This document shows positions 1 through 6,802 of a DNA stretch of 15,851 nt, in pieces. Source of the stretch: Clostridiales bacterium. Lineage in GTDB: Bacteria > Bacillota_A > Clostridia > Lachnospirales > Lachnospiraceae. The translations under genes were made by a program, and so were the position numbers. Location of the stretch: the NCBI GenBank assembly GCA_030154385.1, contig JASKJZ010000016.1, positions 1-15,851 on the forward strand. Direction: 5' to 3'. Position 1 is the first letter of the stretch; every line of letters begins with the position of its first letter. Under the pieces are notes generated by a model, which had not been told where the DNA came from, ran no database searches, and worked only from the letters and a program-made list of their open reading frames with translations.

Positions 1-18
1 CCTGGACAAGAAGAAACA

Positions 19-162
19 ATGAGACTGGACAGGTATCTTTCGAACAGTGGTGTGGGAACAAGAAAAGAAGTGAAAAAACTGATAAAACAGGGCAGGGTGT
101 TTAATTATAATAAACGAATACTGTTAGTTTGTCAATATGAATTTTTTTTGGAGGATCTATGA
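19..162 (+). pseudogene. Truncated S4-domain fragment (RsuA/RluB-type pseudouridine synthase remnant)
   Basis: A 47-codon frame starts at an ATG and begins MRLDRYLSNSGVGTRKEV, followed by KKLIKQGRV. This is the N-terminal S4 RNA-binding helix pair typical of RsuA/RluB-family 16S/23S rRNA pseudouridine synthases. After GRV (about base 100) the similarity stops: the usual V-N-G turn and the whole catalytic domain are missing, and the frame reads unrelated residues to a TGA. The remaining space downstream is filled by the convergent ABC permease gene, so the rest of the synthase is not in this window in any frame. The likeliest reading is a gene remnant left by a recombination or deletion. A stand-alone short S4 protein is less likely because even the S4 fold is incomplete. 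The frame is open upstream to the window edge, so the true start could lie outside. Confidence 0.55.
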
Positions 163-180
163 ATTTTTTCTTTGGAGGAA
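136..180. repeat. Imperfect 22-23 bp tandem duplication
   Basis: TATGAA, a T-run and GGAGGA occur at 136-157 and again at 158-180. The second copy differs by a C inside the T-run and by its last bases. The two copies abut. They span the 3' end of the permease gene and the end of the S4 remnant, close to where the S4 similarity is lost. On the minus strand the second copy encodes the last seven permease residues and the stop. This is probably a local slippage or repair scar. Confidence 0.6.
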
Positions 181-1008
181 TATTGCGAGGAACAGAAAGA
201 GCAACATACAAATAAACAGAATAACTAGGCTATGTTCAAACGAAATGGTATATTTACCAAACGTATAGATAATGCCTAGTTCTTTTTTTACCTCCAGCAC
301 GACGTCATCTGGCATTCCTGCAAATCCCCGACTCATTGCATCCTCCATCATAACTTGACGAAATAAAAGTGCTGCATGTGAGAATGGACAAAGCTTTATA
401 ATCCACTGTGCGCCCTCAGGATACATACCAATGGGTAGATAGATACCCGTCACAAACCCAATTAAGGTTCCAATCACCGTACTTGCAGTGGAAAATGCAT
501 TGAGGCTTTGAAAGAAAGAAACGATTACATATACAATTGCCGTATTCATAAGGGATATCAGTAAAATCAGGGCTAGTATCTTAATGACGGAACCCGTCTG
601 CAGATACTGTCCGCCATTCGTCACAATAAAGACCTGTGAAAGAACAAAGGCAATGAGGGACATGGAAACGCCTATTATATAGGCACTTAGGAGATAACCT
701 CCCGACAACTGGCTCTTTTTCATCGGTGAAACATAAAAATCCTTATAAATCTTTGTTTCCCTATCCTTTACCATATTGGATAAAATCCCCATTGTAGTCG
801 TTACGCTGGTCACTGCCAGCACTCCTCCCATTACCCAGGTGTCCATAAGTTCCCTCGCATTTTCAAACGCACTTAGATCTCCTGTGTAGATATCCCCCAG
901 AAAAAGCACATAAAGACCAATGATGATAATAACTGATAGTAAGGAAAAAAAGACACTTGCCCTATCCCTAAGATAAAGCTTTAAATTCCGTTTGGTCAAT
1001 GCAATCAT
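157..1008 (-). CDS. ABC-2 type exporter permease
   Basis: This 283-residue integral membrane protein is predicted to form the channel of an ABC exporter powered by the ATPase encoded just upstream. Hydrophobic stretches suggest six helices at about 19-38, 58-79, 105-129, 142-165, 173-193 and 258-278. A cytoplasmic loop around 80-100 (KDRETKIYKDFYVSPMKKSQ) and the stretch IYLPIGMYPEGAQWIIKLCP near 189-208 are characteristic of ABC-2 membrane (DrrB/YadH-like) proteins. The start is an ATG with AAGGAG eight bases upstream, and it overlaps the ATPase stop as ATGA, which indicates translational coupling. The substrate cannot be read from sequence; drugs, lipids or small peptides are all known for this family. 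The 3' end coincides with a short tandem duplication. No clear terminator follows. Confidence 0.9.
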   Translation of the reverse strand: MIALTKRNLKLYLRDRASVFFSLLSVIIIIGLYVLFLGDIYTGDLSAFENARELMDTWVMGGVLAVTSVTTTMGILSNMVKDRETKIYKDFYVSPMKKSQLSGGYLLSAYIIGVSMSLIAFVLSQVFIVTNGGQYLQTGSVIKILALILLISLMNTAIVYVIVSFFQSLNAFSTASTVIGTLIGFVTGIYLPIGMYPEGAQWIIKLCPFSHAALLFRQVMMEDAMSRGFAGMPDDVVLEVKKELGIIYTFGKYTISFEHSLVILFICMLLFLFLAIFLQRKNS

Positions 1009-1919
1009 TCCCGTATCTCCTTCCCTGTAATTTCTATAAATGCTTCGTCAAGTGTTCCATTGGTTACGGTAAATCCATGAATTAAAGACTTGCATTCCTC
1101 GATAAGAGGAATTGCTTCCATTGTATTTTCTAATGCTACGGTAATCTGCCCCTCCTTCACACGATACCGGATCCCTTTTGCGTCCATGACTTCGCAAATA
1201 GGTTCAATATTGCTGCTGCTAAAATGAAGGCGATCTTTTGCATATCGTTCCTTTAGGCTGGCAGGTGTTCCCTTTGCTGCGATTGCTCCATCATCAATTA
1301 CAATCACATAATCCGCTTCCTTTGCTTCCTCCATATAATGTGTGGTAAGAAAGACCGTCATTCCCCGCTCCCTTTGTAGCCGCTTTACCGTCTCCCATAC
1401 ATTCCGTCTGGTCTGCGGGTCAAGTCCTGTCGTCGGTTCATCCAGAAATAAAATGGAGGGAGTATTTAAAAGCGCTCTTGCAATATCGCATCTTCTTCTT
1501 TGTCCCCCCGACAGCTTTCCATACGGACGTTTTAACAAACTAAGAATTTCGGTTTCACCAGCAGCCTTCATCATGCGTTCTCTTTGCTCTTTTTTCCCAA
1601 AGCCATAGAGTCCTGCCCGTAACAAAAGATTTTCTTCAACCGTAAGATGTTCATCTAACAGGCTTTCTTGAAATACAACGCCAATGCTTGCTCGAATCGC
1701 ATCGTCCTCTCTTCCAAGCTCATCTCCATCCACCAACACACTTCCGCTATCTGCCTGCAAAAAGGTACAAATGATGTTGATTGTCGTTGATTTACCAGCT
1801 CCGTTTGGCCCTAAAAAGGCAAATAGCTTTCCTCGTTCCACATAAAAACTCAAATCATTCACTGCCATGATGGAGGAATAGGATTTTTTTAAGTGCTTCA
1901 CTTCAATAATATGATCCAT
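1005..1919 (-). CDS. ABC exporter ATPase (DrrA/CcmA-like) with C-terminal extension
   Basis: This 304-residue nucleotide-binding subunit energises the ABC-2 permease encoded downstream. Visible motifs are Walker A GPNGAGKST (37-45), Q-loop Gln84, signature LSGGQ (136-140), Walker B ILFLDEPT (156-163), D-loop GLDP and H-loop His194. About 80 residues follow, of the type found after the ATPase core in DrrA-like exporters (DUF4162-like). The frame can be extended 12 codons to a TTG. The ATG at 1919 is preferred because it is preceded by GAGAGGGAAG and gives the normal family start MDHIIEVKHLKKSY. It forms a two-gene operon with the permease through a 4-bp overlap. The upstream terminator separates it from the LytTR/DUF3021 pair, so it needs its own promoter, possibly driven by that regulator. 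Confidence 0.92.
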   Translation of the reverse strand: MDHIIEVKHLKKSYSSIMAVNDLSFYVERGKLFAFLGPNGAGKSTTINIICTFLQADSGSVLVDGDELGREDDAIRASIGVVFQESLLDEHLTVEENLLLRAGLYGFGKKEQRERMMKAAGETEILSLLKRPYGKLSGGQRRRCDIARALLNTPSILFLDEPTTGLDPQTRRNVWETVKRLQRERGMTVFLTTHYMEEAKEADYVIVIDDGAIAAKGTPASLKERYAKDRLHFSSSNIEPICEVMDAKGIRYRVKEGQITVALENTMEAIPLIEECKSLIHGFTVTNGTLDEAFIEITGKEIRE

Positions 1920-1970
1920 ATATACTTCCCTCTCTTTCTTTACACAGCGTATCAAAAATTTCTCTCATCG

Positions 1971-1997
1971 TCTATATCACAAACGGTAAGATGCCAA
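1971..1997 (-). promoter_or_regulatory. Candidate promoter of the ABC-2 exporter operon
   Basis: On the minus strand, TGATATAGA (1979-1971) is an extended -10 (TG-N-TATAGA). TTGGCA lies upstream at 1997-1992, but the 15-bp spacer is short, so the -35 contact is weak. That pattern is common where an activator is needed. The site lies between the upstream terminator and the ATPase start. This is inferred from consensus matching only. Confidence 0.35.
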
Positions 1998-2015
1998 TAA
2001 AGGGGCGTATGTGGT

Positions 2016-2047
2016 AAAAAAAGAACACTAAGCCGTAATGCTTAGTG
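2016..2047 (-). terminator. Rho-independent terminator of the LytTR-DUF3021 unit
   Basis: Read on the minus strand, CACTAAGC and GCTTAGTG form a perfect 8-bp stem around a 6-base loop (ATTACG), followed by TTC and seven T. It lies 33 bases after the DUF3021 stop and ahead of the exporter promoter region, so it closes the upstream transcript. Confidence 0.85.
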
Positions 2048-2079
2048 CCCCATATCATCATGATTTCACTTATTCCTAC

Positions 2080-2511
2080 CTATTCCTCTTTGTCCCGAAT
2101 GCGAAATAGCCTCTCATTCATTTTTAAGGCTGTTTTACAATCAATCTGATGCCCGACGAACCGTACCAACCCATATACAATGGCTACAATACCTGCAAAA
2201 TAGATTCCTCCAGGCAAGGTATGATACATATCCATTTGGTAAGCGGCCACCAGTAATACAATTTCTAAGACAATAAAATGCAAAAGCATTCGCCCTCGGA
2301 ATTCTTTCTCGGTAAGTTCTTTTTTGGAATAAAACAAAAGAAGCGGTAAATCACCCATTGCAGAAAAAATAAAAATCCAGATAAAATAATCGAGAGTAAA
2401 AACAGCGTCTGGTTCCAATACCGCACAATAAGCGACCGTTCCAAAAAGCGAACCCGTCACTATGACAAAATAGTCAAAAATAAGAGCTTTCTTTATTTCT
2501 TGCATTCCCAT
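2080..2511 (-). CDS. DUF3021-family four-helix membrane protein
   Basis: This small 143-residue membrane protein has four hydrophobic segments at about 13-31, 42-61, 74-93 and 101-119, with a charged loop in the middle (YSKKELTEKEFRGR) and a basic/acidic tail. Length, topology and position directly after a LytTR gene fit the DUF3021 family. Such proteins are paired with LytTR regulators in Firmicutes and are thought to hold the regulator inactive at the membrane. The longest frame starts at a GTG overlapping the LytTR stop. The ATG at 2511 is chosen because AGGGGG lies six bases upstream. The gap to the LytTR gene is only 11 bases, so the two are co-transcribed. The role as inhibitor is inferred from family knowledge, not visible in the sequence. 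Confidence 0.8.
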   Translation of the reverse strand: MGMQEIKKALIFDYFVIVTGSLFGTVAYCAVLEPDAVFTLDYFIWIFIFSAMGDLPLLLFYSKKELTEKEFRGRMLLHFIVLEIVLLVAAYQMDMYHTLPGGIYFAGIVAIVYGLVRFVGHQIDCKTALKMNERLFRIRDKEE

Positions 2512-2522
2512 ACGCTTCCCCC

Positions 2523-2960
2523 TCACATACCCAGAATCTTTTTTAACGCAGGAACAAACTGCCTGGAAACCATAAGCTTTTCCCCATTTTTAAGATGCGC
2601 TTCAAACCGTCCGCTTAGCACGGGACGAATACACTCGATCTTTGCTGCATTGATAATCGTTGATTTGGAAGCTCGAAAAAAGTAGCTTCCCCTACAAGCT
2701 TCTTCGAGCTCATAGAGCTTTTGCTTCGTTTCCAAAACACGGTCTTTGGTGTAAAGAAACGTGTGATTATCCACTGCCTCAAAATAATAGACATCGCGCC
2801 ACACAATCTGGTAGAGTTCACTTCCATGCATTCCAATCAGCTTTCCATCGCGCTGCTTTAATTCTTTTAGTAAAGATAAGACTTCTTCTGTTACCTCATG
2901 ACAGCGAATAATAATCTCTTCTTCTTTGTCCGCATCGATTTCTTCAACCTGAATTTTCAC
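2523..2960 (-). CDS. LytTR-domain transcriptional regulator
   Basis: This 145-residue DNA-binding protein has no receiver domain. The N-terminal ~44 residues (MKIQVEEIDADKEEEIIIRC and a helical stretch) are typical of stand-alone LytTR regulators. The LytTR domain fills about 45-143, with the motifs IVWRDVYYFEAVDNHTFLYT, FFRASKSTIINAAKIECIRP and LMVSRQFVPALKKILG. Proteins of this type bind paired direct repeats and activate nearby genes. Translation begins at a GTG preceded by AGGA. The gene lies 34 bases after the debranching-enzyme homologue with no terminator between, so readthrough from that gene is possible. Its partner is the DUF3021 protein downstream, and the ABC-2 exporter beyond is the obvious candidate target. 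Confidence 0.88.
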   Translation of the reverse strand: MKIQVEEIDADKEEEIIIRCHEVTEEVLSLLKELKQRDGKLIGMHGSELYQIVWRDVYYFEAVDNHTFLYTKDRVLETKQKLYELEEACRGSYFFRASKSTIINAAKIECIRPVLSGRFEAHLKNGEKLMVSRQFVPALKKILGM

Positions 2961-2994
2961 CTTTTCACATCCTATTAAAATATCTGCTCTTTAC

Positions 2995-4821
2995 TTACAA
3001 CGGAGCCTCTTCGCTTTCTAAAACAACGATCGTCCTTGGTTTGACCAGATAGCTTCTCTGATTTTTCAGGACATCCTCTTGTAAGGCGGCGGTATCCCAC
3101 CTGCATTTCCATCGATACCCCTTTGGAAGACTCGGTAAATCAAAGCTATGCGGCTCCCAATGCATATTACACGCTACATAAAAGGATTGATCCCGCTTCC
3201 CCCTTGGCATCACCTGATAGGCTCCATTTAGCATAAAAGCTAAAAGACGGCTGTAATTGGAGTCATCGATAAACCAAGCTTTGGTTCCATGAAAGGACAA
3301 ATCAGGGCTTCCAAAGGATAAATAATCGCTTCCCATACACTCTTCTCGTCGATGAAGAATTGGATGGCATTTCCGAAATGCAATTAATTCCTTCACAAAC
3401 GTAAGGGTTTCTTCATTTGTCTTGATACGATTCCAATTGAGCCAGGTAATCGTATTATCTTGACAATAGGGATTGTTATTTCCCTTTTGTGTATGCAAAA
3501 ACTCATCTCCTGCAAGAAGCATTGGCGTGCCTTGCGAAAAAAACATCAATAAATAAGCATTCATAATCTGTTTTTTACGAAGATAAAGAACCTGCTTATT
3601 CTTAGTCTCTCCTTCTTTTCCACAGTTCCAGCTATAGTTATAATCCGTGCCATCCCTTCCGTTTTCGCCGTTCTCCTCGTTGTGCTTCACATCATAGGAA
3701 ACCAGATCCATTAATGTAAATCCATTCACATTCGTAATATTATTGATAACCGCCATATGTTTCGGATTTCGTTTGATTCGATACATAATGCTTCGAACCA
3801 TTCCTTCGTCTCCCTTCAAAAAACGGCGGACATCACCCAGATATTCGTCATTCAGTAAGGCAACACTTCTTCCCCGTCCATACAGCGTATCCTCTGTATG
3901 TTCCTCCTCCCTCCAGAAAGAAGAAAAAAGTTTTCCTCCTCCAAGAAGTGGATCTTTTGCTAAAAGCTCACAAGGTGCTACATTGTCATTGATACGAAAG
4001 CCATCGATGTGATACGTAAGCTTCCAAAAACGTAAACAATCCAGAATAAGAACTGGATTTGTCCCCTCTGGAAAATACAGATCAAGAACAACTTCGATTC
4101 CCTCTTTGTGAAGAGTCTTAACAAGCTCCATCATTTCATTTTGCGGATTTTCTTTATCCTTTGCGTAGGAAGCTTTTGGAGTGAAGTAAAAAGCCTCCTT
4201 TGCATAGCCCCAGTAGTTCAGTTTCTTTTTCTCAGGAGGCAAAAAGCGACTGTCCTCCCTAGAGAGACTAATTTCATTATAATCGTAGCAGGGAAGCAAG
4301 AGAAGTGCATTGACACCAAGCTCTTTGAGGTAAGGAATCTTTTCCATGATACCACGAAAGGTTCCCTTTGCACGCACACCCGAGGATGCATGCTTTGTAA
4401 ATCCTCTAACATGAAGCTGATAAAGAATCAGATTATGGTAGGGAATCATCGGCGGCGCATCTTCCCCCCAATCAAAGGGCAATTGCGCAATCACTCCCTT
4501 TTGTATCCCTATAAGCTTTCCATATTGACTTCTTCCTGTAATACGGGAGGCGTATGGATCCACGACAAAACACCCATCTACTTCGTAAAGATATTCTTTT
4601 CCTTCGAACTGCGCAAGCTCTTTATCTTTCAGACAAATGGTGTATACATCCCCTACCCGATGCCTGCTCATATCAAATATTTCCTGTACTTGCTCGCTTC
4701 CTAAATCATACAGGTATAAACTGCATTTTTTTGCCTGCTTCCAACACAAAGCGAATTGTACTCCCTCCACGCTCTGACTTACCCCAAGTGGAAAAGGTCT
4801 TCCCGTTTTTACTCCTTGCAT
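2995..4821 (-). CDS. Catalytically dead glycogen-debranching-enzyme homologue (CBM48-GH13 pseudoenzyme)
   Basis: This 608-residue protein has the overall plan of GlgX/isoamylase (GH13_11): the N-terminal GRPFPLG and CBM48-like region (~8-100), the barrel, then the family motifs GENGRDG (385-391) and SWNCG (397-401), and LLAGDEFLHTQKGNNNPYCQ (435-454). The catalytic sites are altered. In GFRFD the nucleophile Asp is Asn278 (GFRIN). The acid/base Glu of IAEPW is Ser301 (FSSFW). The third Asp of TAHDGF is Asn366, with its His replaced by Val365. Region I, normally D-V-V-Y-N-H, reads DLYFPE (247-252). Regions I and II are 31 residues apart, far closer than I recall for GlgX, so much of that loop is lost. 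The frame is intact with no stops, which argues for retained, non-enzymatic function. A regulatory or glucan-binding role like plant ISA2 is conceivable. The start overlaps the upstream ABC-F stop by 13 bp. Confidence 0.85.
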   Translation of the reverse strand: MQGVKTGRPFPLGVSQSVEGVQFALCWKQAKKCSLYLYDLGSEQVQEIFDMSRHRVGDVYTICLKDKELAQFEGKEYLYEVDGCFVVDPYASRITGRSQYGKLIGIQKGVIAQLPFDWGEDAPPMIPYHNLILYQLHVRGFTKHASSGVRAKGTFRGIMEKIPYLKELGVNALLLLPCYDYNEISLSREDSRFLPPEKKKLNYWGYAKEAFYFTPKASYAKDKENPQNEMMELVKTLHKEGIEVVLDLYFPEGTNPVLILDCLRFWKLTYHIDGFRINDNVAPCELLAKDPLLGGGKLFSSFWREEEHTEDTLYGRGRSVALLNDEYLGDVRRFLKGDEGMVRSIMYRIKRNPKHMAVINNITNVNGFTLMDLVSYDVKHNEENGENGRDGTDYNYSWNCGKEGETKNKQVLYLRKKQIMNAYLLMFFSQGTPMLLAGDEFLHTQKGNNNPYCQDNTITWLNWNRIKTNEETLTFVKELIAFRKCHPILHRREECMGSDYLSFGSPDLSFHGTKAWFIDDSNYSRLLAFMLNGAYQVMPRGKRDQSFYVACNMHWEPHSFDLPSLPKGYRWKCRWDTAALQEDVLKNQRSYLVKPRTIVVLESEEAPL

Positions 4822-6599
4822 CGCTCCATCTCCATCTGTTCTGCCAGATCATTTAAATATACCCAGCGCTCCATTGTTTCCTCAAGCTTACTCTCTAGCT
4901 CCTCTTTTTTCAGTGTTAGTGCAGAAAGTGTTTCGTAATTGCTTGCTTCCTGCTGCATTGTCACCTCCAATGCTTCGATTTTTCCTTCCAATACGGCAAT
5001 CGTATCATCAATGGTATCAAATTCCTTTTGCTCTTGATAGGAAAACTTACGCTTTGTTTCCTTTACCTTTGCTGCCTTTGGCTTTTCTTCTTTTGGCTTT
5101 TTTGCTATCGCCTCTATTTCTCCTCTTTGCTGCCGATAATCCTCATAATTACCTTCATATCGCTTAATCCTTCCCTCTTCAAAGGAAAAAATACGAGTCG
5201 CCAATTTATCAAGGAAATAGCGGTCATGAGAAACTGTTACAACAATTCCATCGTAATCCTTTAAATAATCTTCAAGTATGGTAAGCGTTTCGATGTCAAG
5301 GTCATTTGTTGGCTCATCCAAAATCAGAACATTTGGCGCCTCCATAAGAATTTTCAGCAGACAAAGACGTCTTTTTTCTCCTCCGGAGAGTTTTGCAATC
5401 AATGAATGCTGTAAGGTGCCATCAAATAAAAATTTTTCACACATCGCAGAGGCCGATAATTCGCCGTCTGCAGTCTTAATATATTCTGCGGTAGCGCGAA
5501 TAAAATCAAGCACCTTTTGATTGTTATCCAGTTCCTCATTTTCTTGCGAAAAATATCCAATTTTAACCGTTTCTCCAACGACAACCTCTCCCTGATCGGG
5601 TTTCTCTTTTCCGGTCATAATTTTTAACAAGGTAGACTTCCCGCAGCCATTGCTTCCGATAATACCAATCCGATCTTCCTTTAAAAACAAATACGAAAAG
5701 TCTGAAAATAAAGCATTCTCTTTATAGGCTTTTGAGACGTTACATAACTCTAATGTTTTCTTTCCTAGACGGGAGGATAGCGTATTTACCTCGACGGATT
5801 GATCCTCTACGATTTTATCTCGGTTCTTAAGTGCTTCAAATCGCTCGATATGCGCTTTTTGCTTCGTGGAACGTGCTCTTGCGCCACGCATCATCCACTC
5901 TAAATCTTGTCGATAAAGACTCTGATTTTTACGCTCTGTCGCAAGCTCCATTGCTTCTCTTTGCGCCTTTAGTTCCAAAAAACCCAGATAATTAGTTGTA
6001 TAGCTATACAAGTTTCCGCGCTTTAGTTCAAAAATCTTATTGGTCACCTGATCTAGAAAATAACGGTCATGTGTGACCATGATAAAAGCCTTTTTCCACT
6101 GTGCTAAAAACTCTTCCAGCCAGCTTGCCATTTCATGATCCAAATGGTTGGTCGGCTCATCAAGTACCAGGATATCCGCTGGTGTAAGTAAGGTGCGAAC
6201 GAGTGCCACTCTCTTTTTTTGCCCCCCGGATAAATTTTCAATGGGCTGGGAAAGATCCACAATTCCAAACTTTTCAAGCATAGCAGTGGCCTGTCCTTCC
6301 AGGTTCCAATGACTTTCCTTCGCCTGTTTTCCTGCCACTACATTTTCTAAAATACTGTTATCCTCCGCAAATTGTGGAGTCTGCGATAGATAAGCTATGG
6401 ACACCTGATTCCCCTTTGTAATTGTTCCAGCATCCGGCTTTTCCACCCCAGCAATCATTTTTAATAAGGTCGACTTTCCACACCCATTGATACCAAGTAC
6501 GCCAATTTTATCCGTCTCTTGTATCCCAAAGGTAACCTCTTTAAGTAAAATCTTATCCGTATAGCTTTTGTCGATCTTTTCTGCCGTTAGTAAATTCAT
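4809..6599 (-). CDS. ABC-F family ATPase, Uup-like
   Basis: This soluble tandem ATPase has no membrane segments (596 residues). ABC-F proteins act on ribosomes or nucleic-acid processes rather than transport. NBD1 shows Walker A GINGCGKST (37-45), LSGGQ (123-127), LVLDEPTNHLD (144-154) and His177. NBD2 shows GSNGCGKST (315-323), LSGGE (404-408), ILDEPTNDLD (426-435) and His458. The linker contains WMMRGARARSTKQKAHIERF (235-254), and a charged C-terminal coiled coil runs over ~520-590. Both features, with DEPTNDLD, are characteristic of Uup. All ATPase residues look intact. The frame extends upstream to an ATG at 6656, but a promoter -10 lies only nine bases from that codon, so the ATG at 6599 after AAAGGA is preferred (spacing 14, rather long). 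The next gene overlaps its stop. Confidence 0.9.
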   Translation of the reverse strand: MNLLTAEKIDKSYTDKILLKEVTFGIQETDKIGVLGINGCGKSTLLKMIAGVEKPDAGTITKGNQVSIAYLSQTPQFAEDNSILENVVAGKQAKESHWNLEGQATAMLEKFGIVDLSQPIENLSGGQKKRVALVRTLLTPADILVLDEPTNHLDHEMASWLEEFLAQWKKAFIMVTHDRYFLDQVTNKIFELKRGNLYSYTTNYLGFLELKAQREAMELATERKNQSLYRQDLEWMMRGARARSTKQKAHIERFEALKNRDKIVEDQSVEVNTLSSRLGKKTLELCNVSKAYKENALFSDFSYLFLKEDRIGIIGSNGCGKSTLLKIMTGKEKPDQGEVVVGETVKIGYFSQENEELDNNQKVLDFIRATAEYIKTADGELSASAMCEKFLFDGTLQHSLIAKLSGGEKRRLCLLKILMEAPNVLILDEPTNDLDIETLTILEDYLKDYDGIVVTVSHDRYFLDKLATRIFSFEEGRIKRYEGNYEDYRQQRGEIEAIAKKPKEEKPKAAKVKETKRKFSYQEQKEFDTIDDTIAVLEGKIEALEVTMQQEASNYETLSALTLKKEELESKLEETMERWVYLNDLAEQMEMERCKE

Positions 6600-6624
6600 A
6601 TGCGAGCAATCGTTCCTTTCTAAC

Positions 6625-6647
6625 GATGCAGCCAGGTCTGGTGCATC
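6625..6647 (-). repeat. Dyad/hairpin in the leader of the Uup-like gene
   Basis: GATGCA-CCAG and CTGG-TGCATC form a near-perfect dyad with one unpaired base, just downstream of the predicted transcription start and upstream of the AAAGGA ribosome-binding site. No T-run follows, so it is not a terminator. It may be a leader RNA hairpin or a DNA operator. If translation really starts at 6656, the same bases would instead encode part of an N-terminal extension. Confidence 0.5.
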
Positions 6648-6665
6648 GGACATCATTATTTCTCT

Positions 6666-6694
6666 ATTATAACGAAATCAAAAGTCCAATACAA
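6666..6694 (-). promoter_or_regulatory. SigA-type promoter of the Uup-like gene
   Basis: On the minus strand TTGTAT (6694-6689) and a perfect TATAAT (6671-6666) are separated by 17 bp. The expected transcription start is near 6659, giving a leader of about 60 bases that contains the dyad. This promoter probably drives the ABC-F and debranching-homologue genes, and perhaps the LytTR pair. Confidence 0.75.
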
Positions 6695-6712
6695 GGAAAA
6701 GTAAAAAAACAC

Positions 6713-6740
6713 TTGCAAATTAGGGAATTTACGATAAAAT
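6713..6740 (+). promoter_or_regulatory. SigA-type promoter of the second ABC-F gene
   Basis: TTGCAA (6713-6718) and TAAAAT (6735-6740) have a 16-bp spacer, which predicts a leader of about 55 bases ahead of the ATG at 6803. It points away from the minus-strand promoter of the other ABC-F gene; the two -35 elements are about 19 bp apart. The remainder of the intergenic stretch shows nothing else clear. Confidence 0.65.
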
Positions 6741-6802
6741 AAGATTTGATGTGTAGAAATCGAACGAAACCATGAAACATTGAAAATAGAAAGGAATTTG
6801 CT

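Noticed and set aside
1920..1955. Longer start (TTG) for the exporter ATPase
   Set aside because: The ATG at 1919 has a GAGAGGGAAG site just upstream and gives the usual family N-terminus; the extra 12 codons contain that site.
2961..2994. Promoter for the LytTR gene in the 34-base gap
   Set aside because: TTTAAT preceded by TTGTAA has a 15-bp spacer and partly overlaps the previous gene's end; not good enough to list, and readthrough is equally plausible.
4108..4704. 198-codon open frame on the plus strand inside the debranching homologue
   Set aside because: It is antisense to a gene with clear family motifs over its full length, has no ribosome-binding site or recognisable domain, and its composition is that of a complementary-strand shadow.
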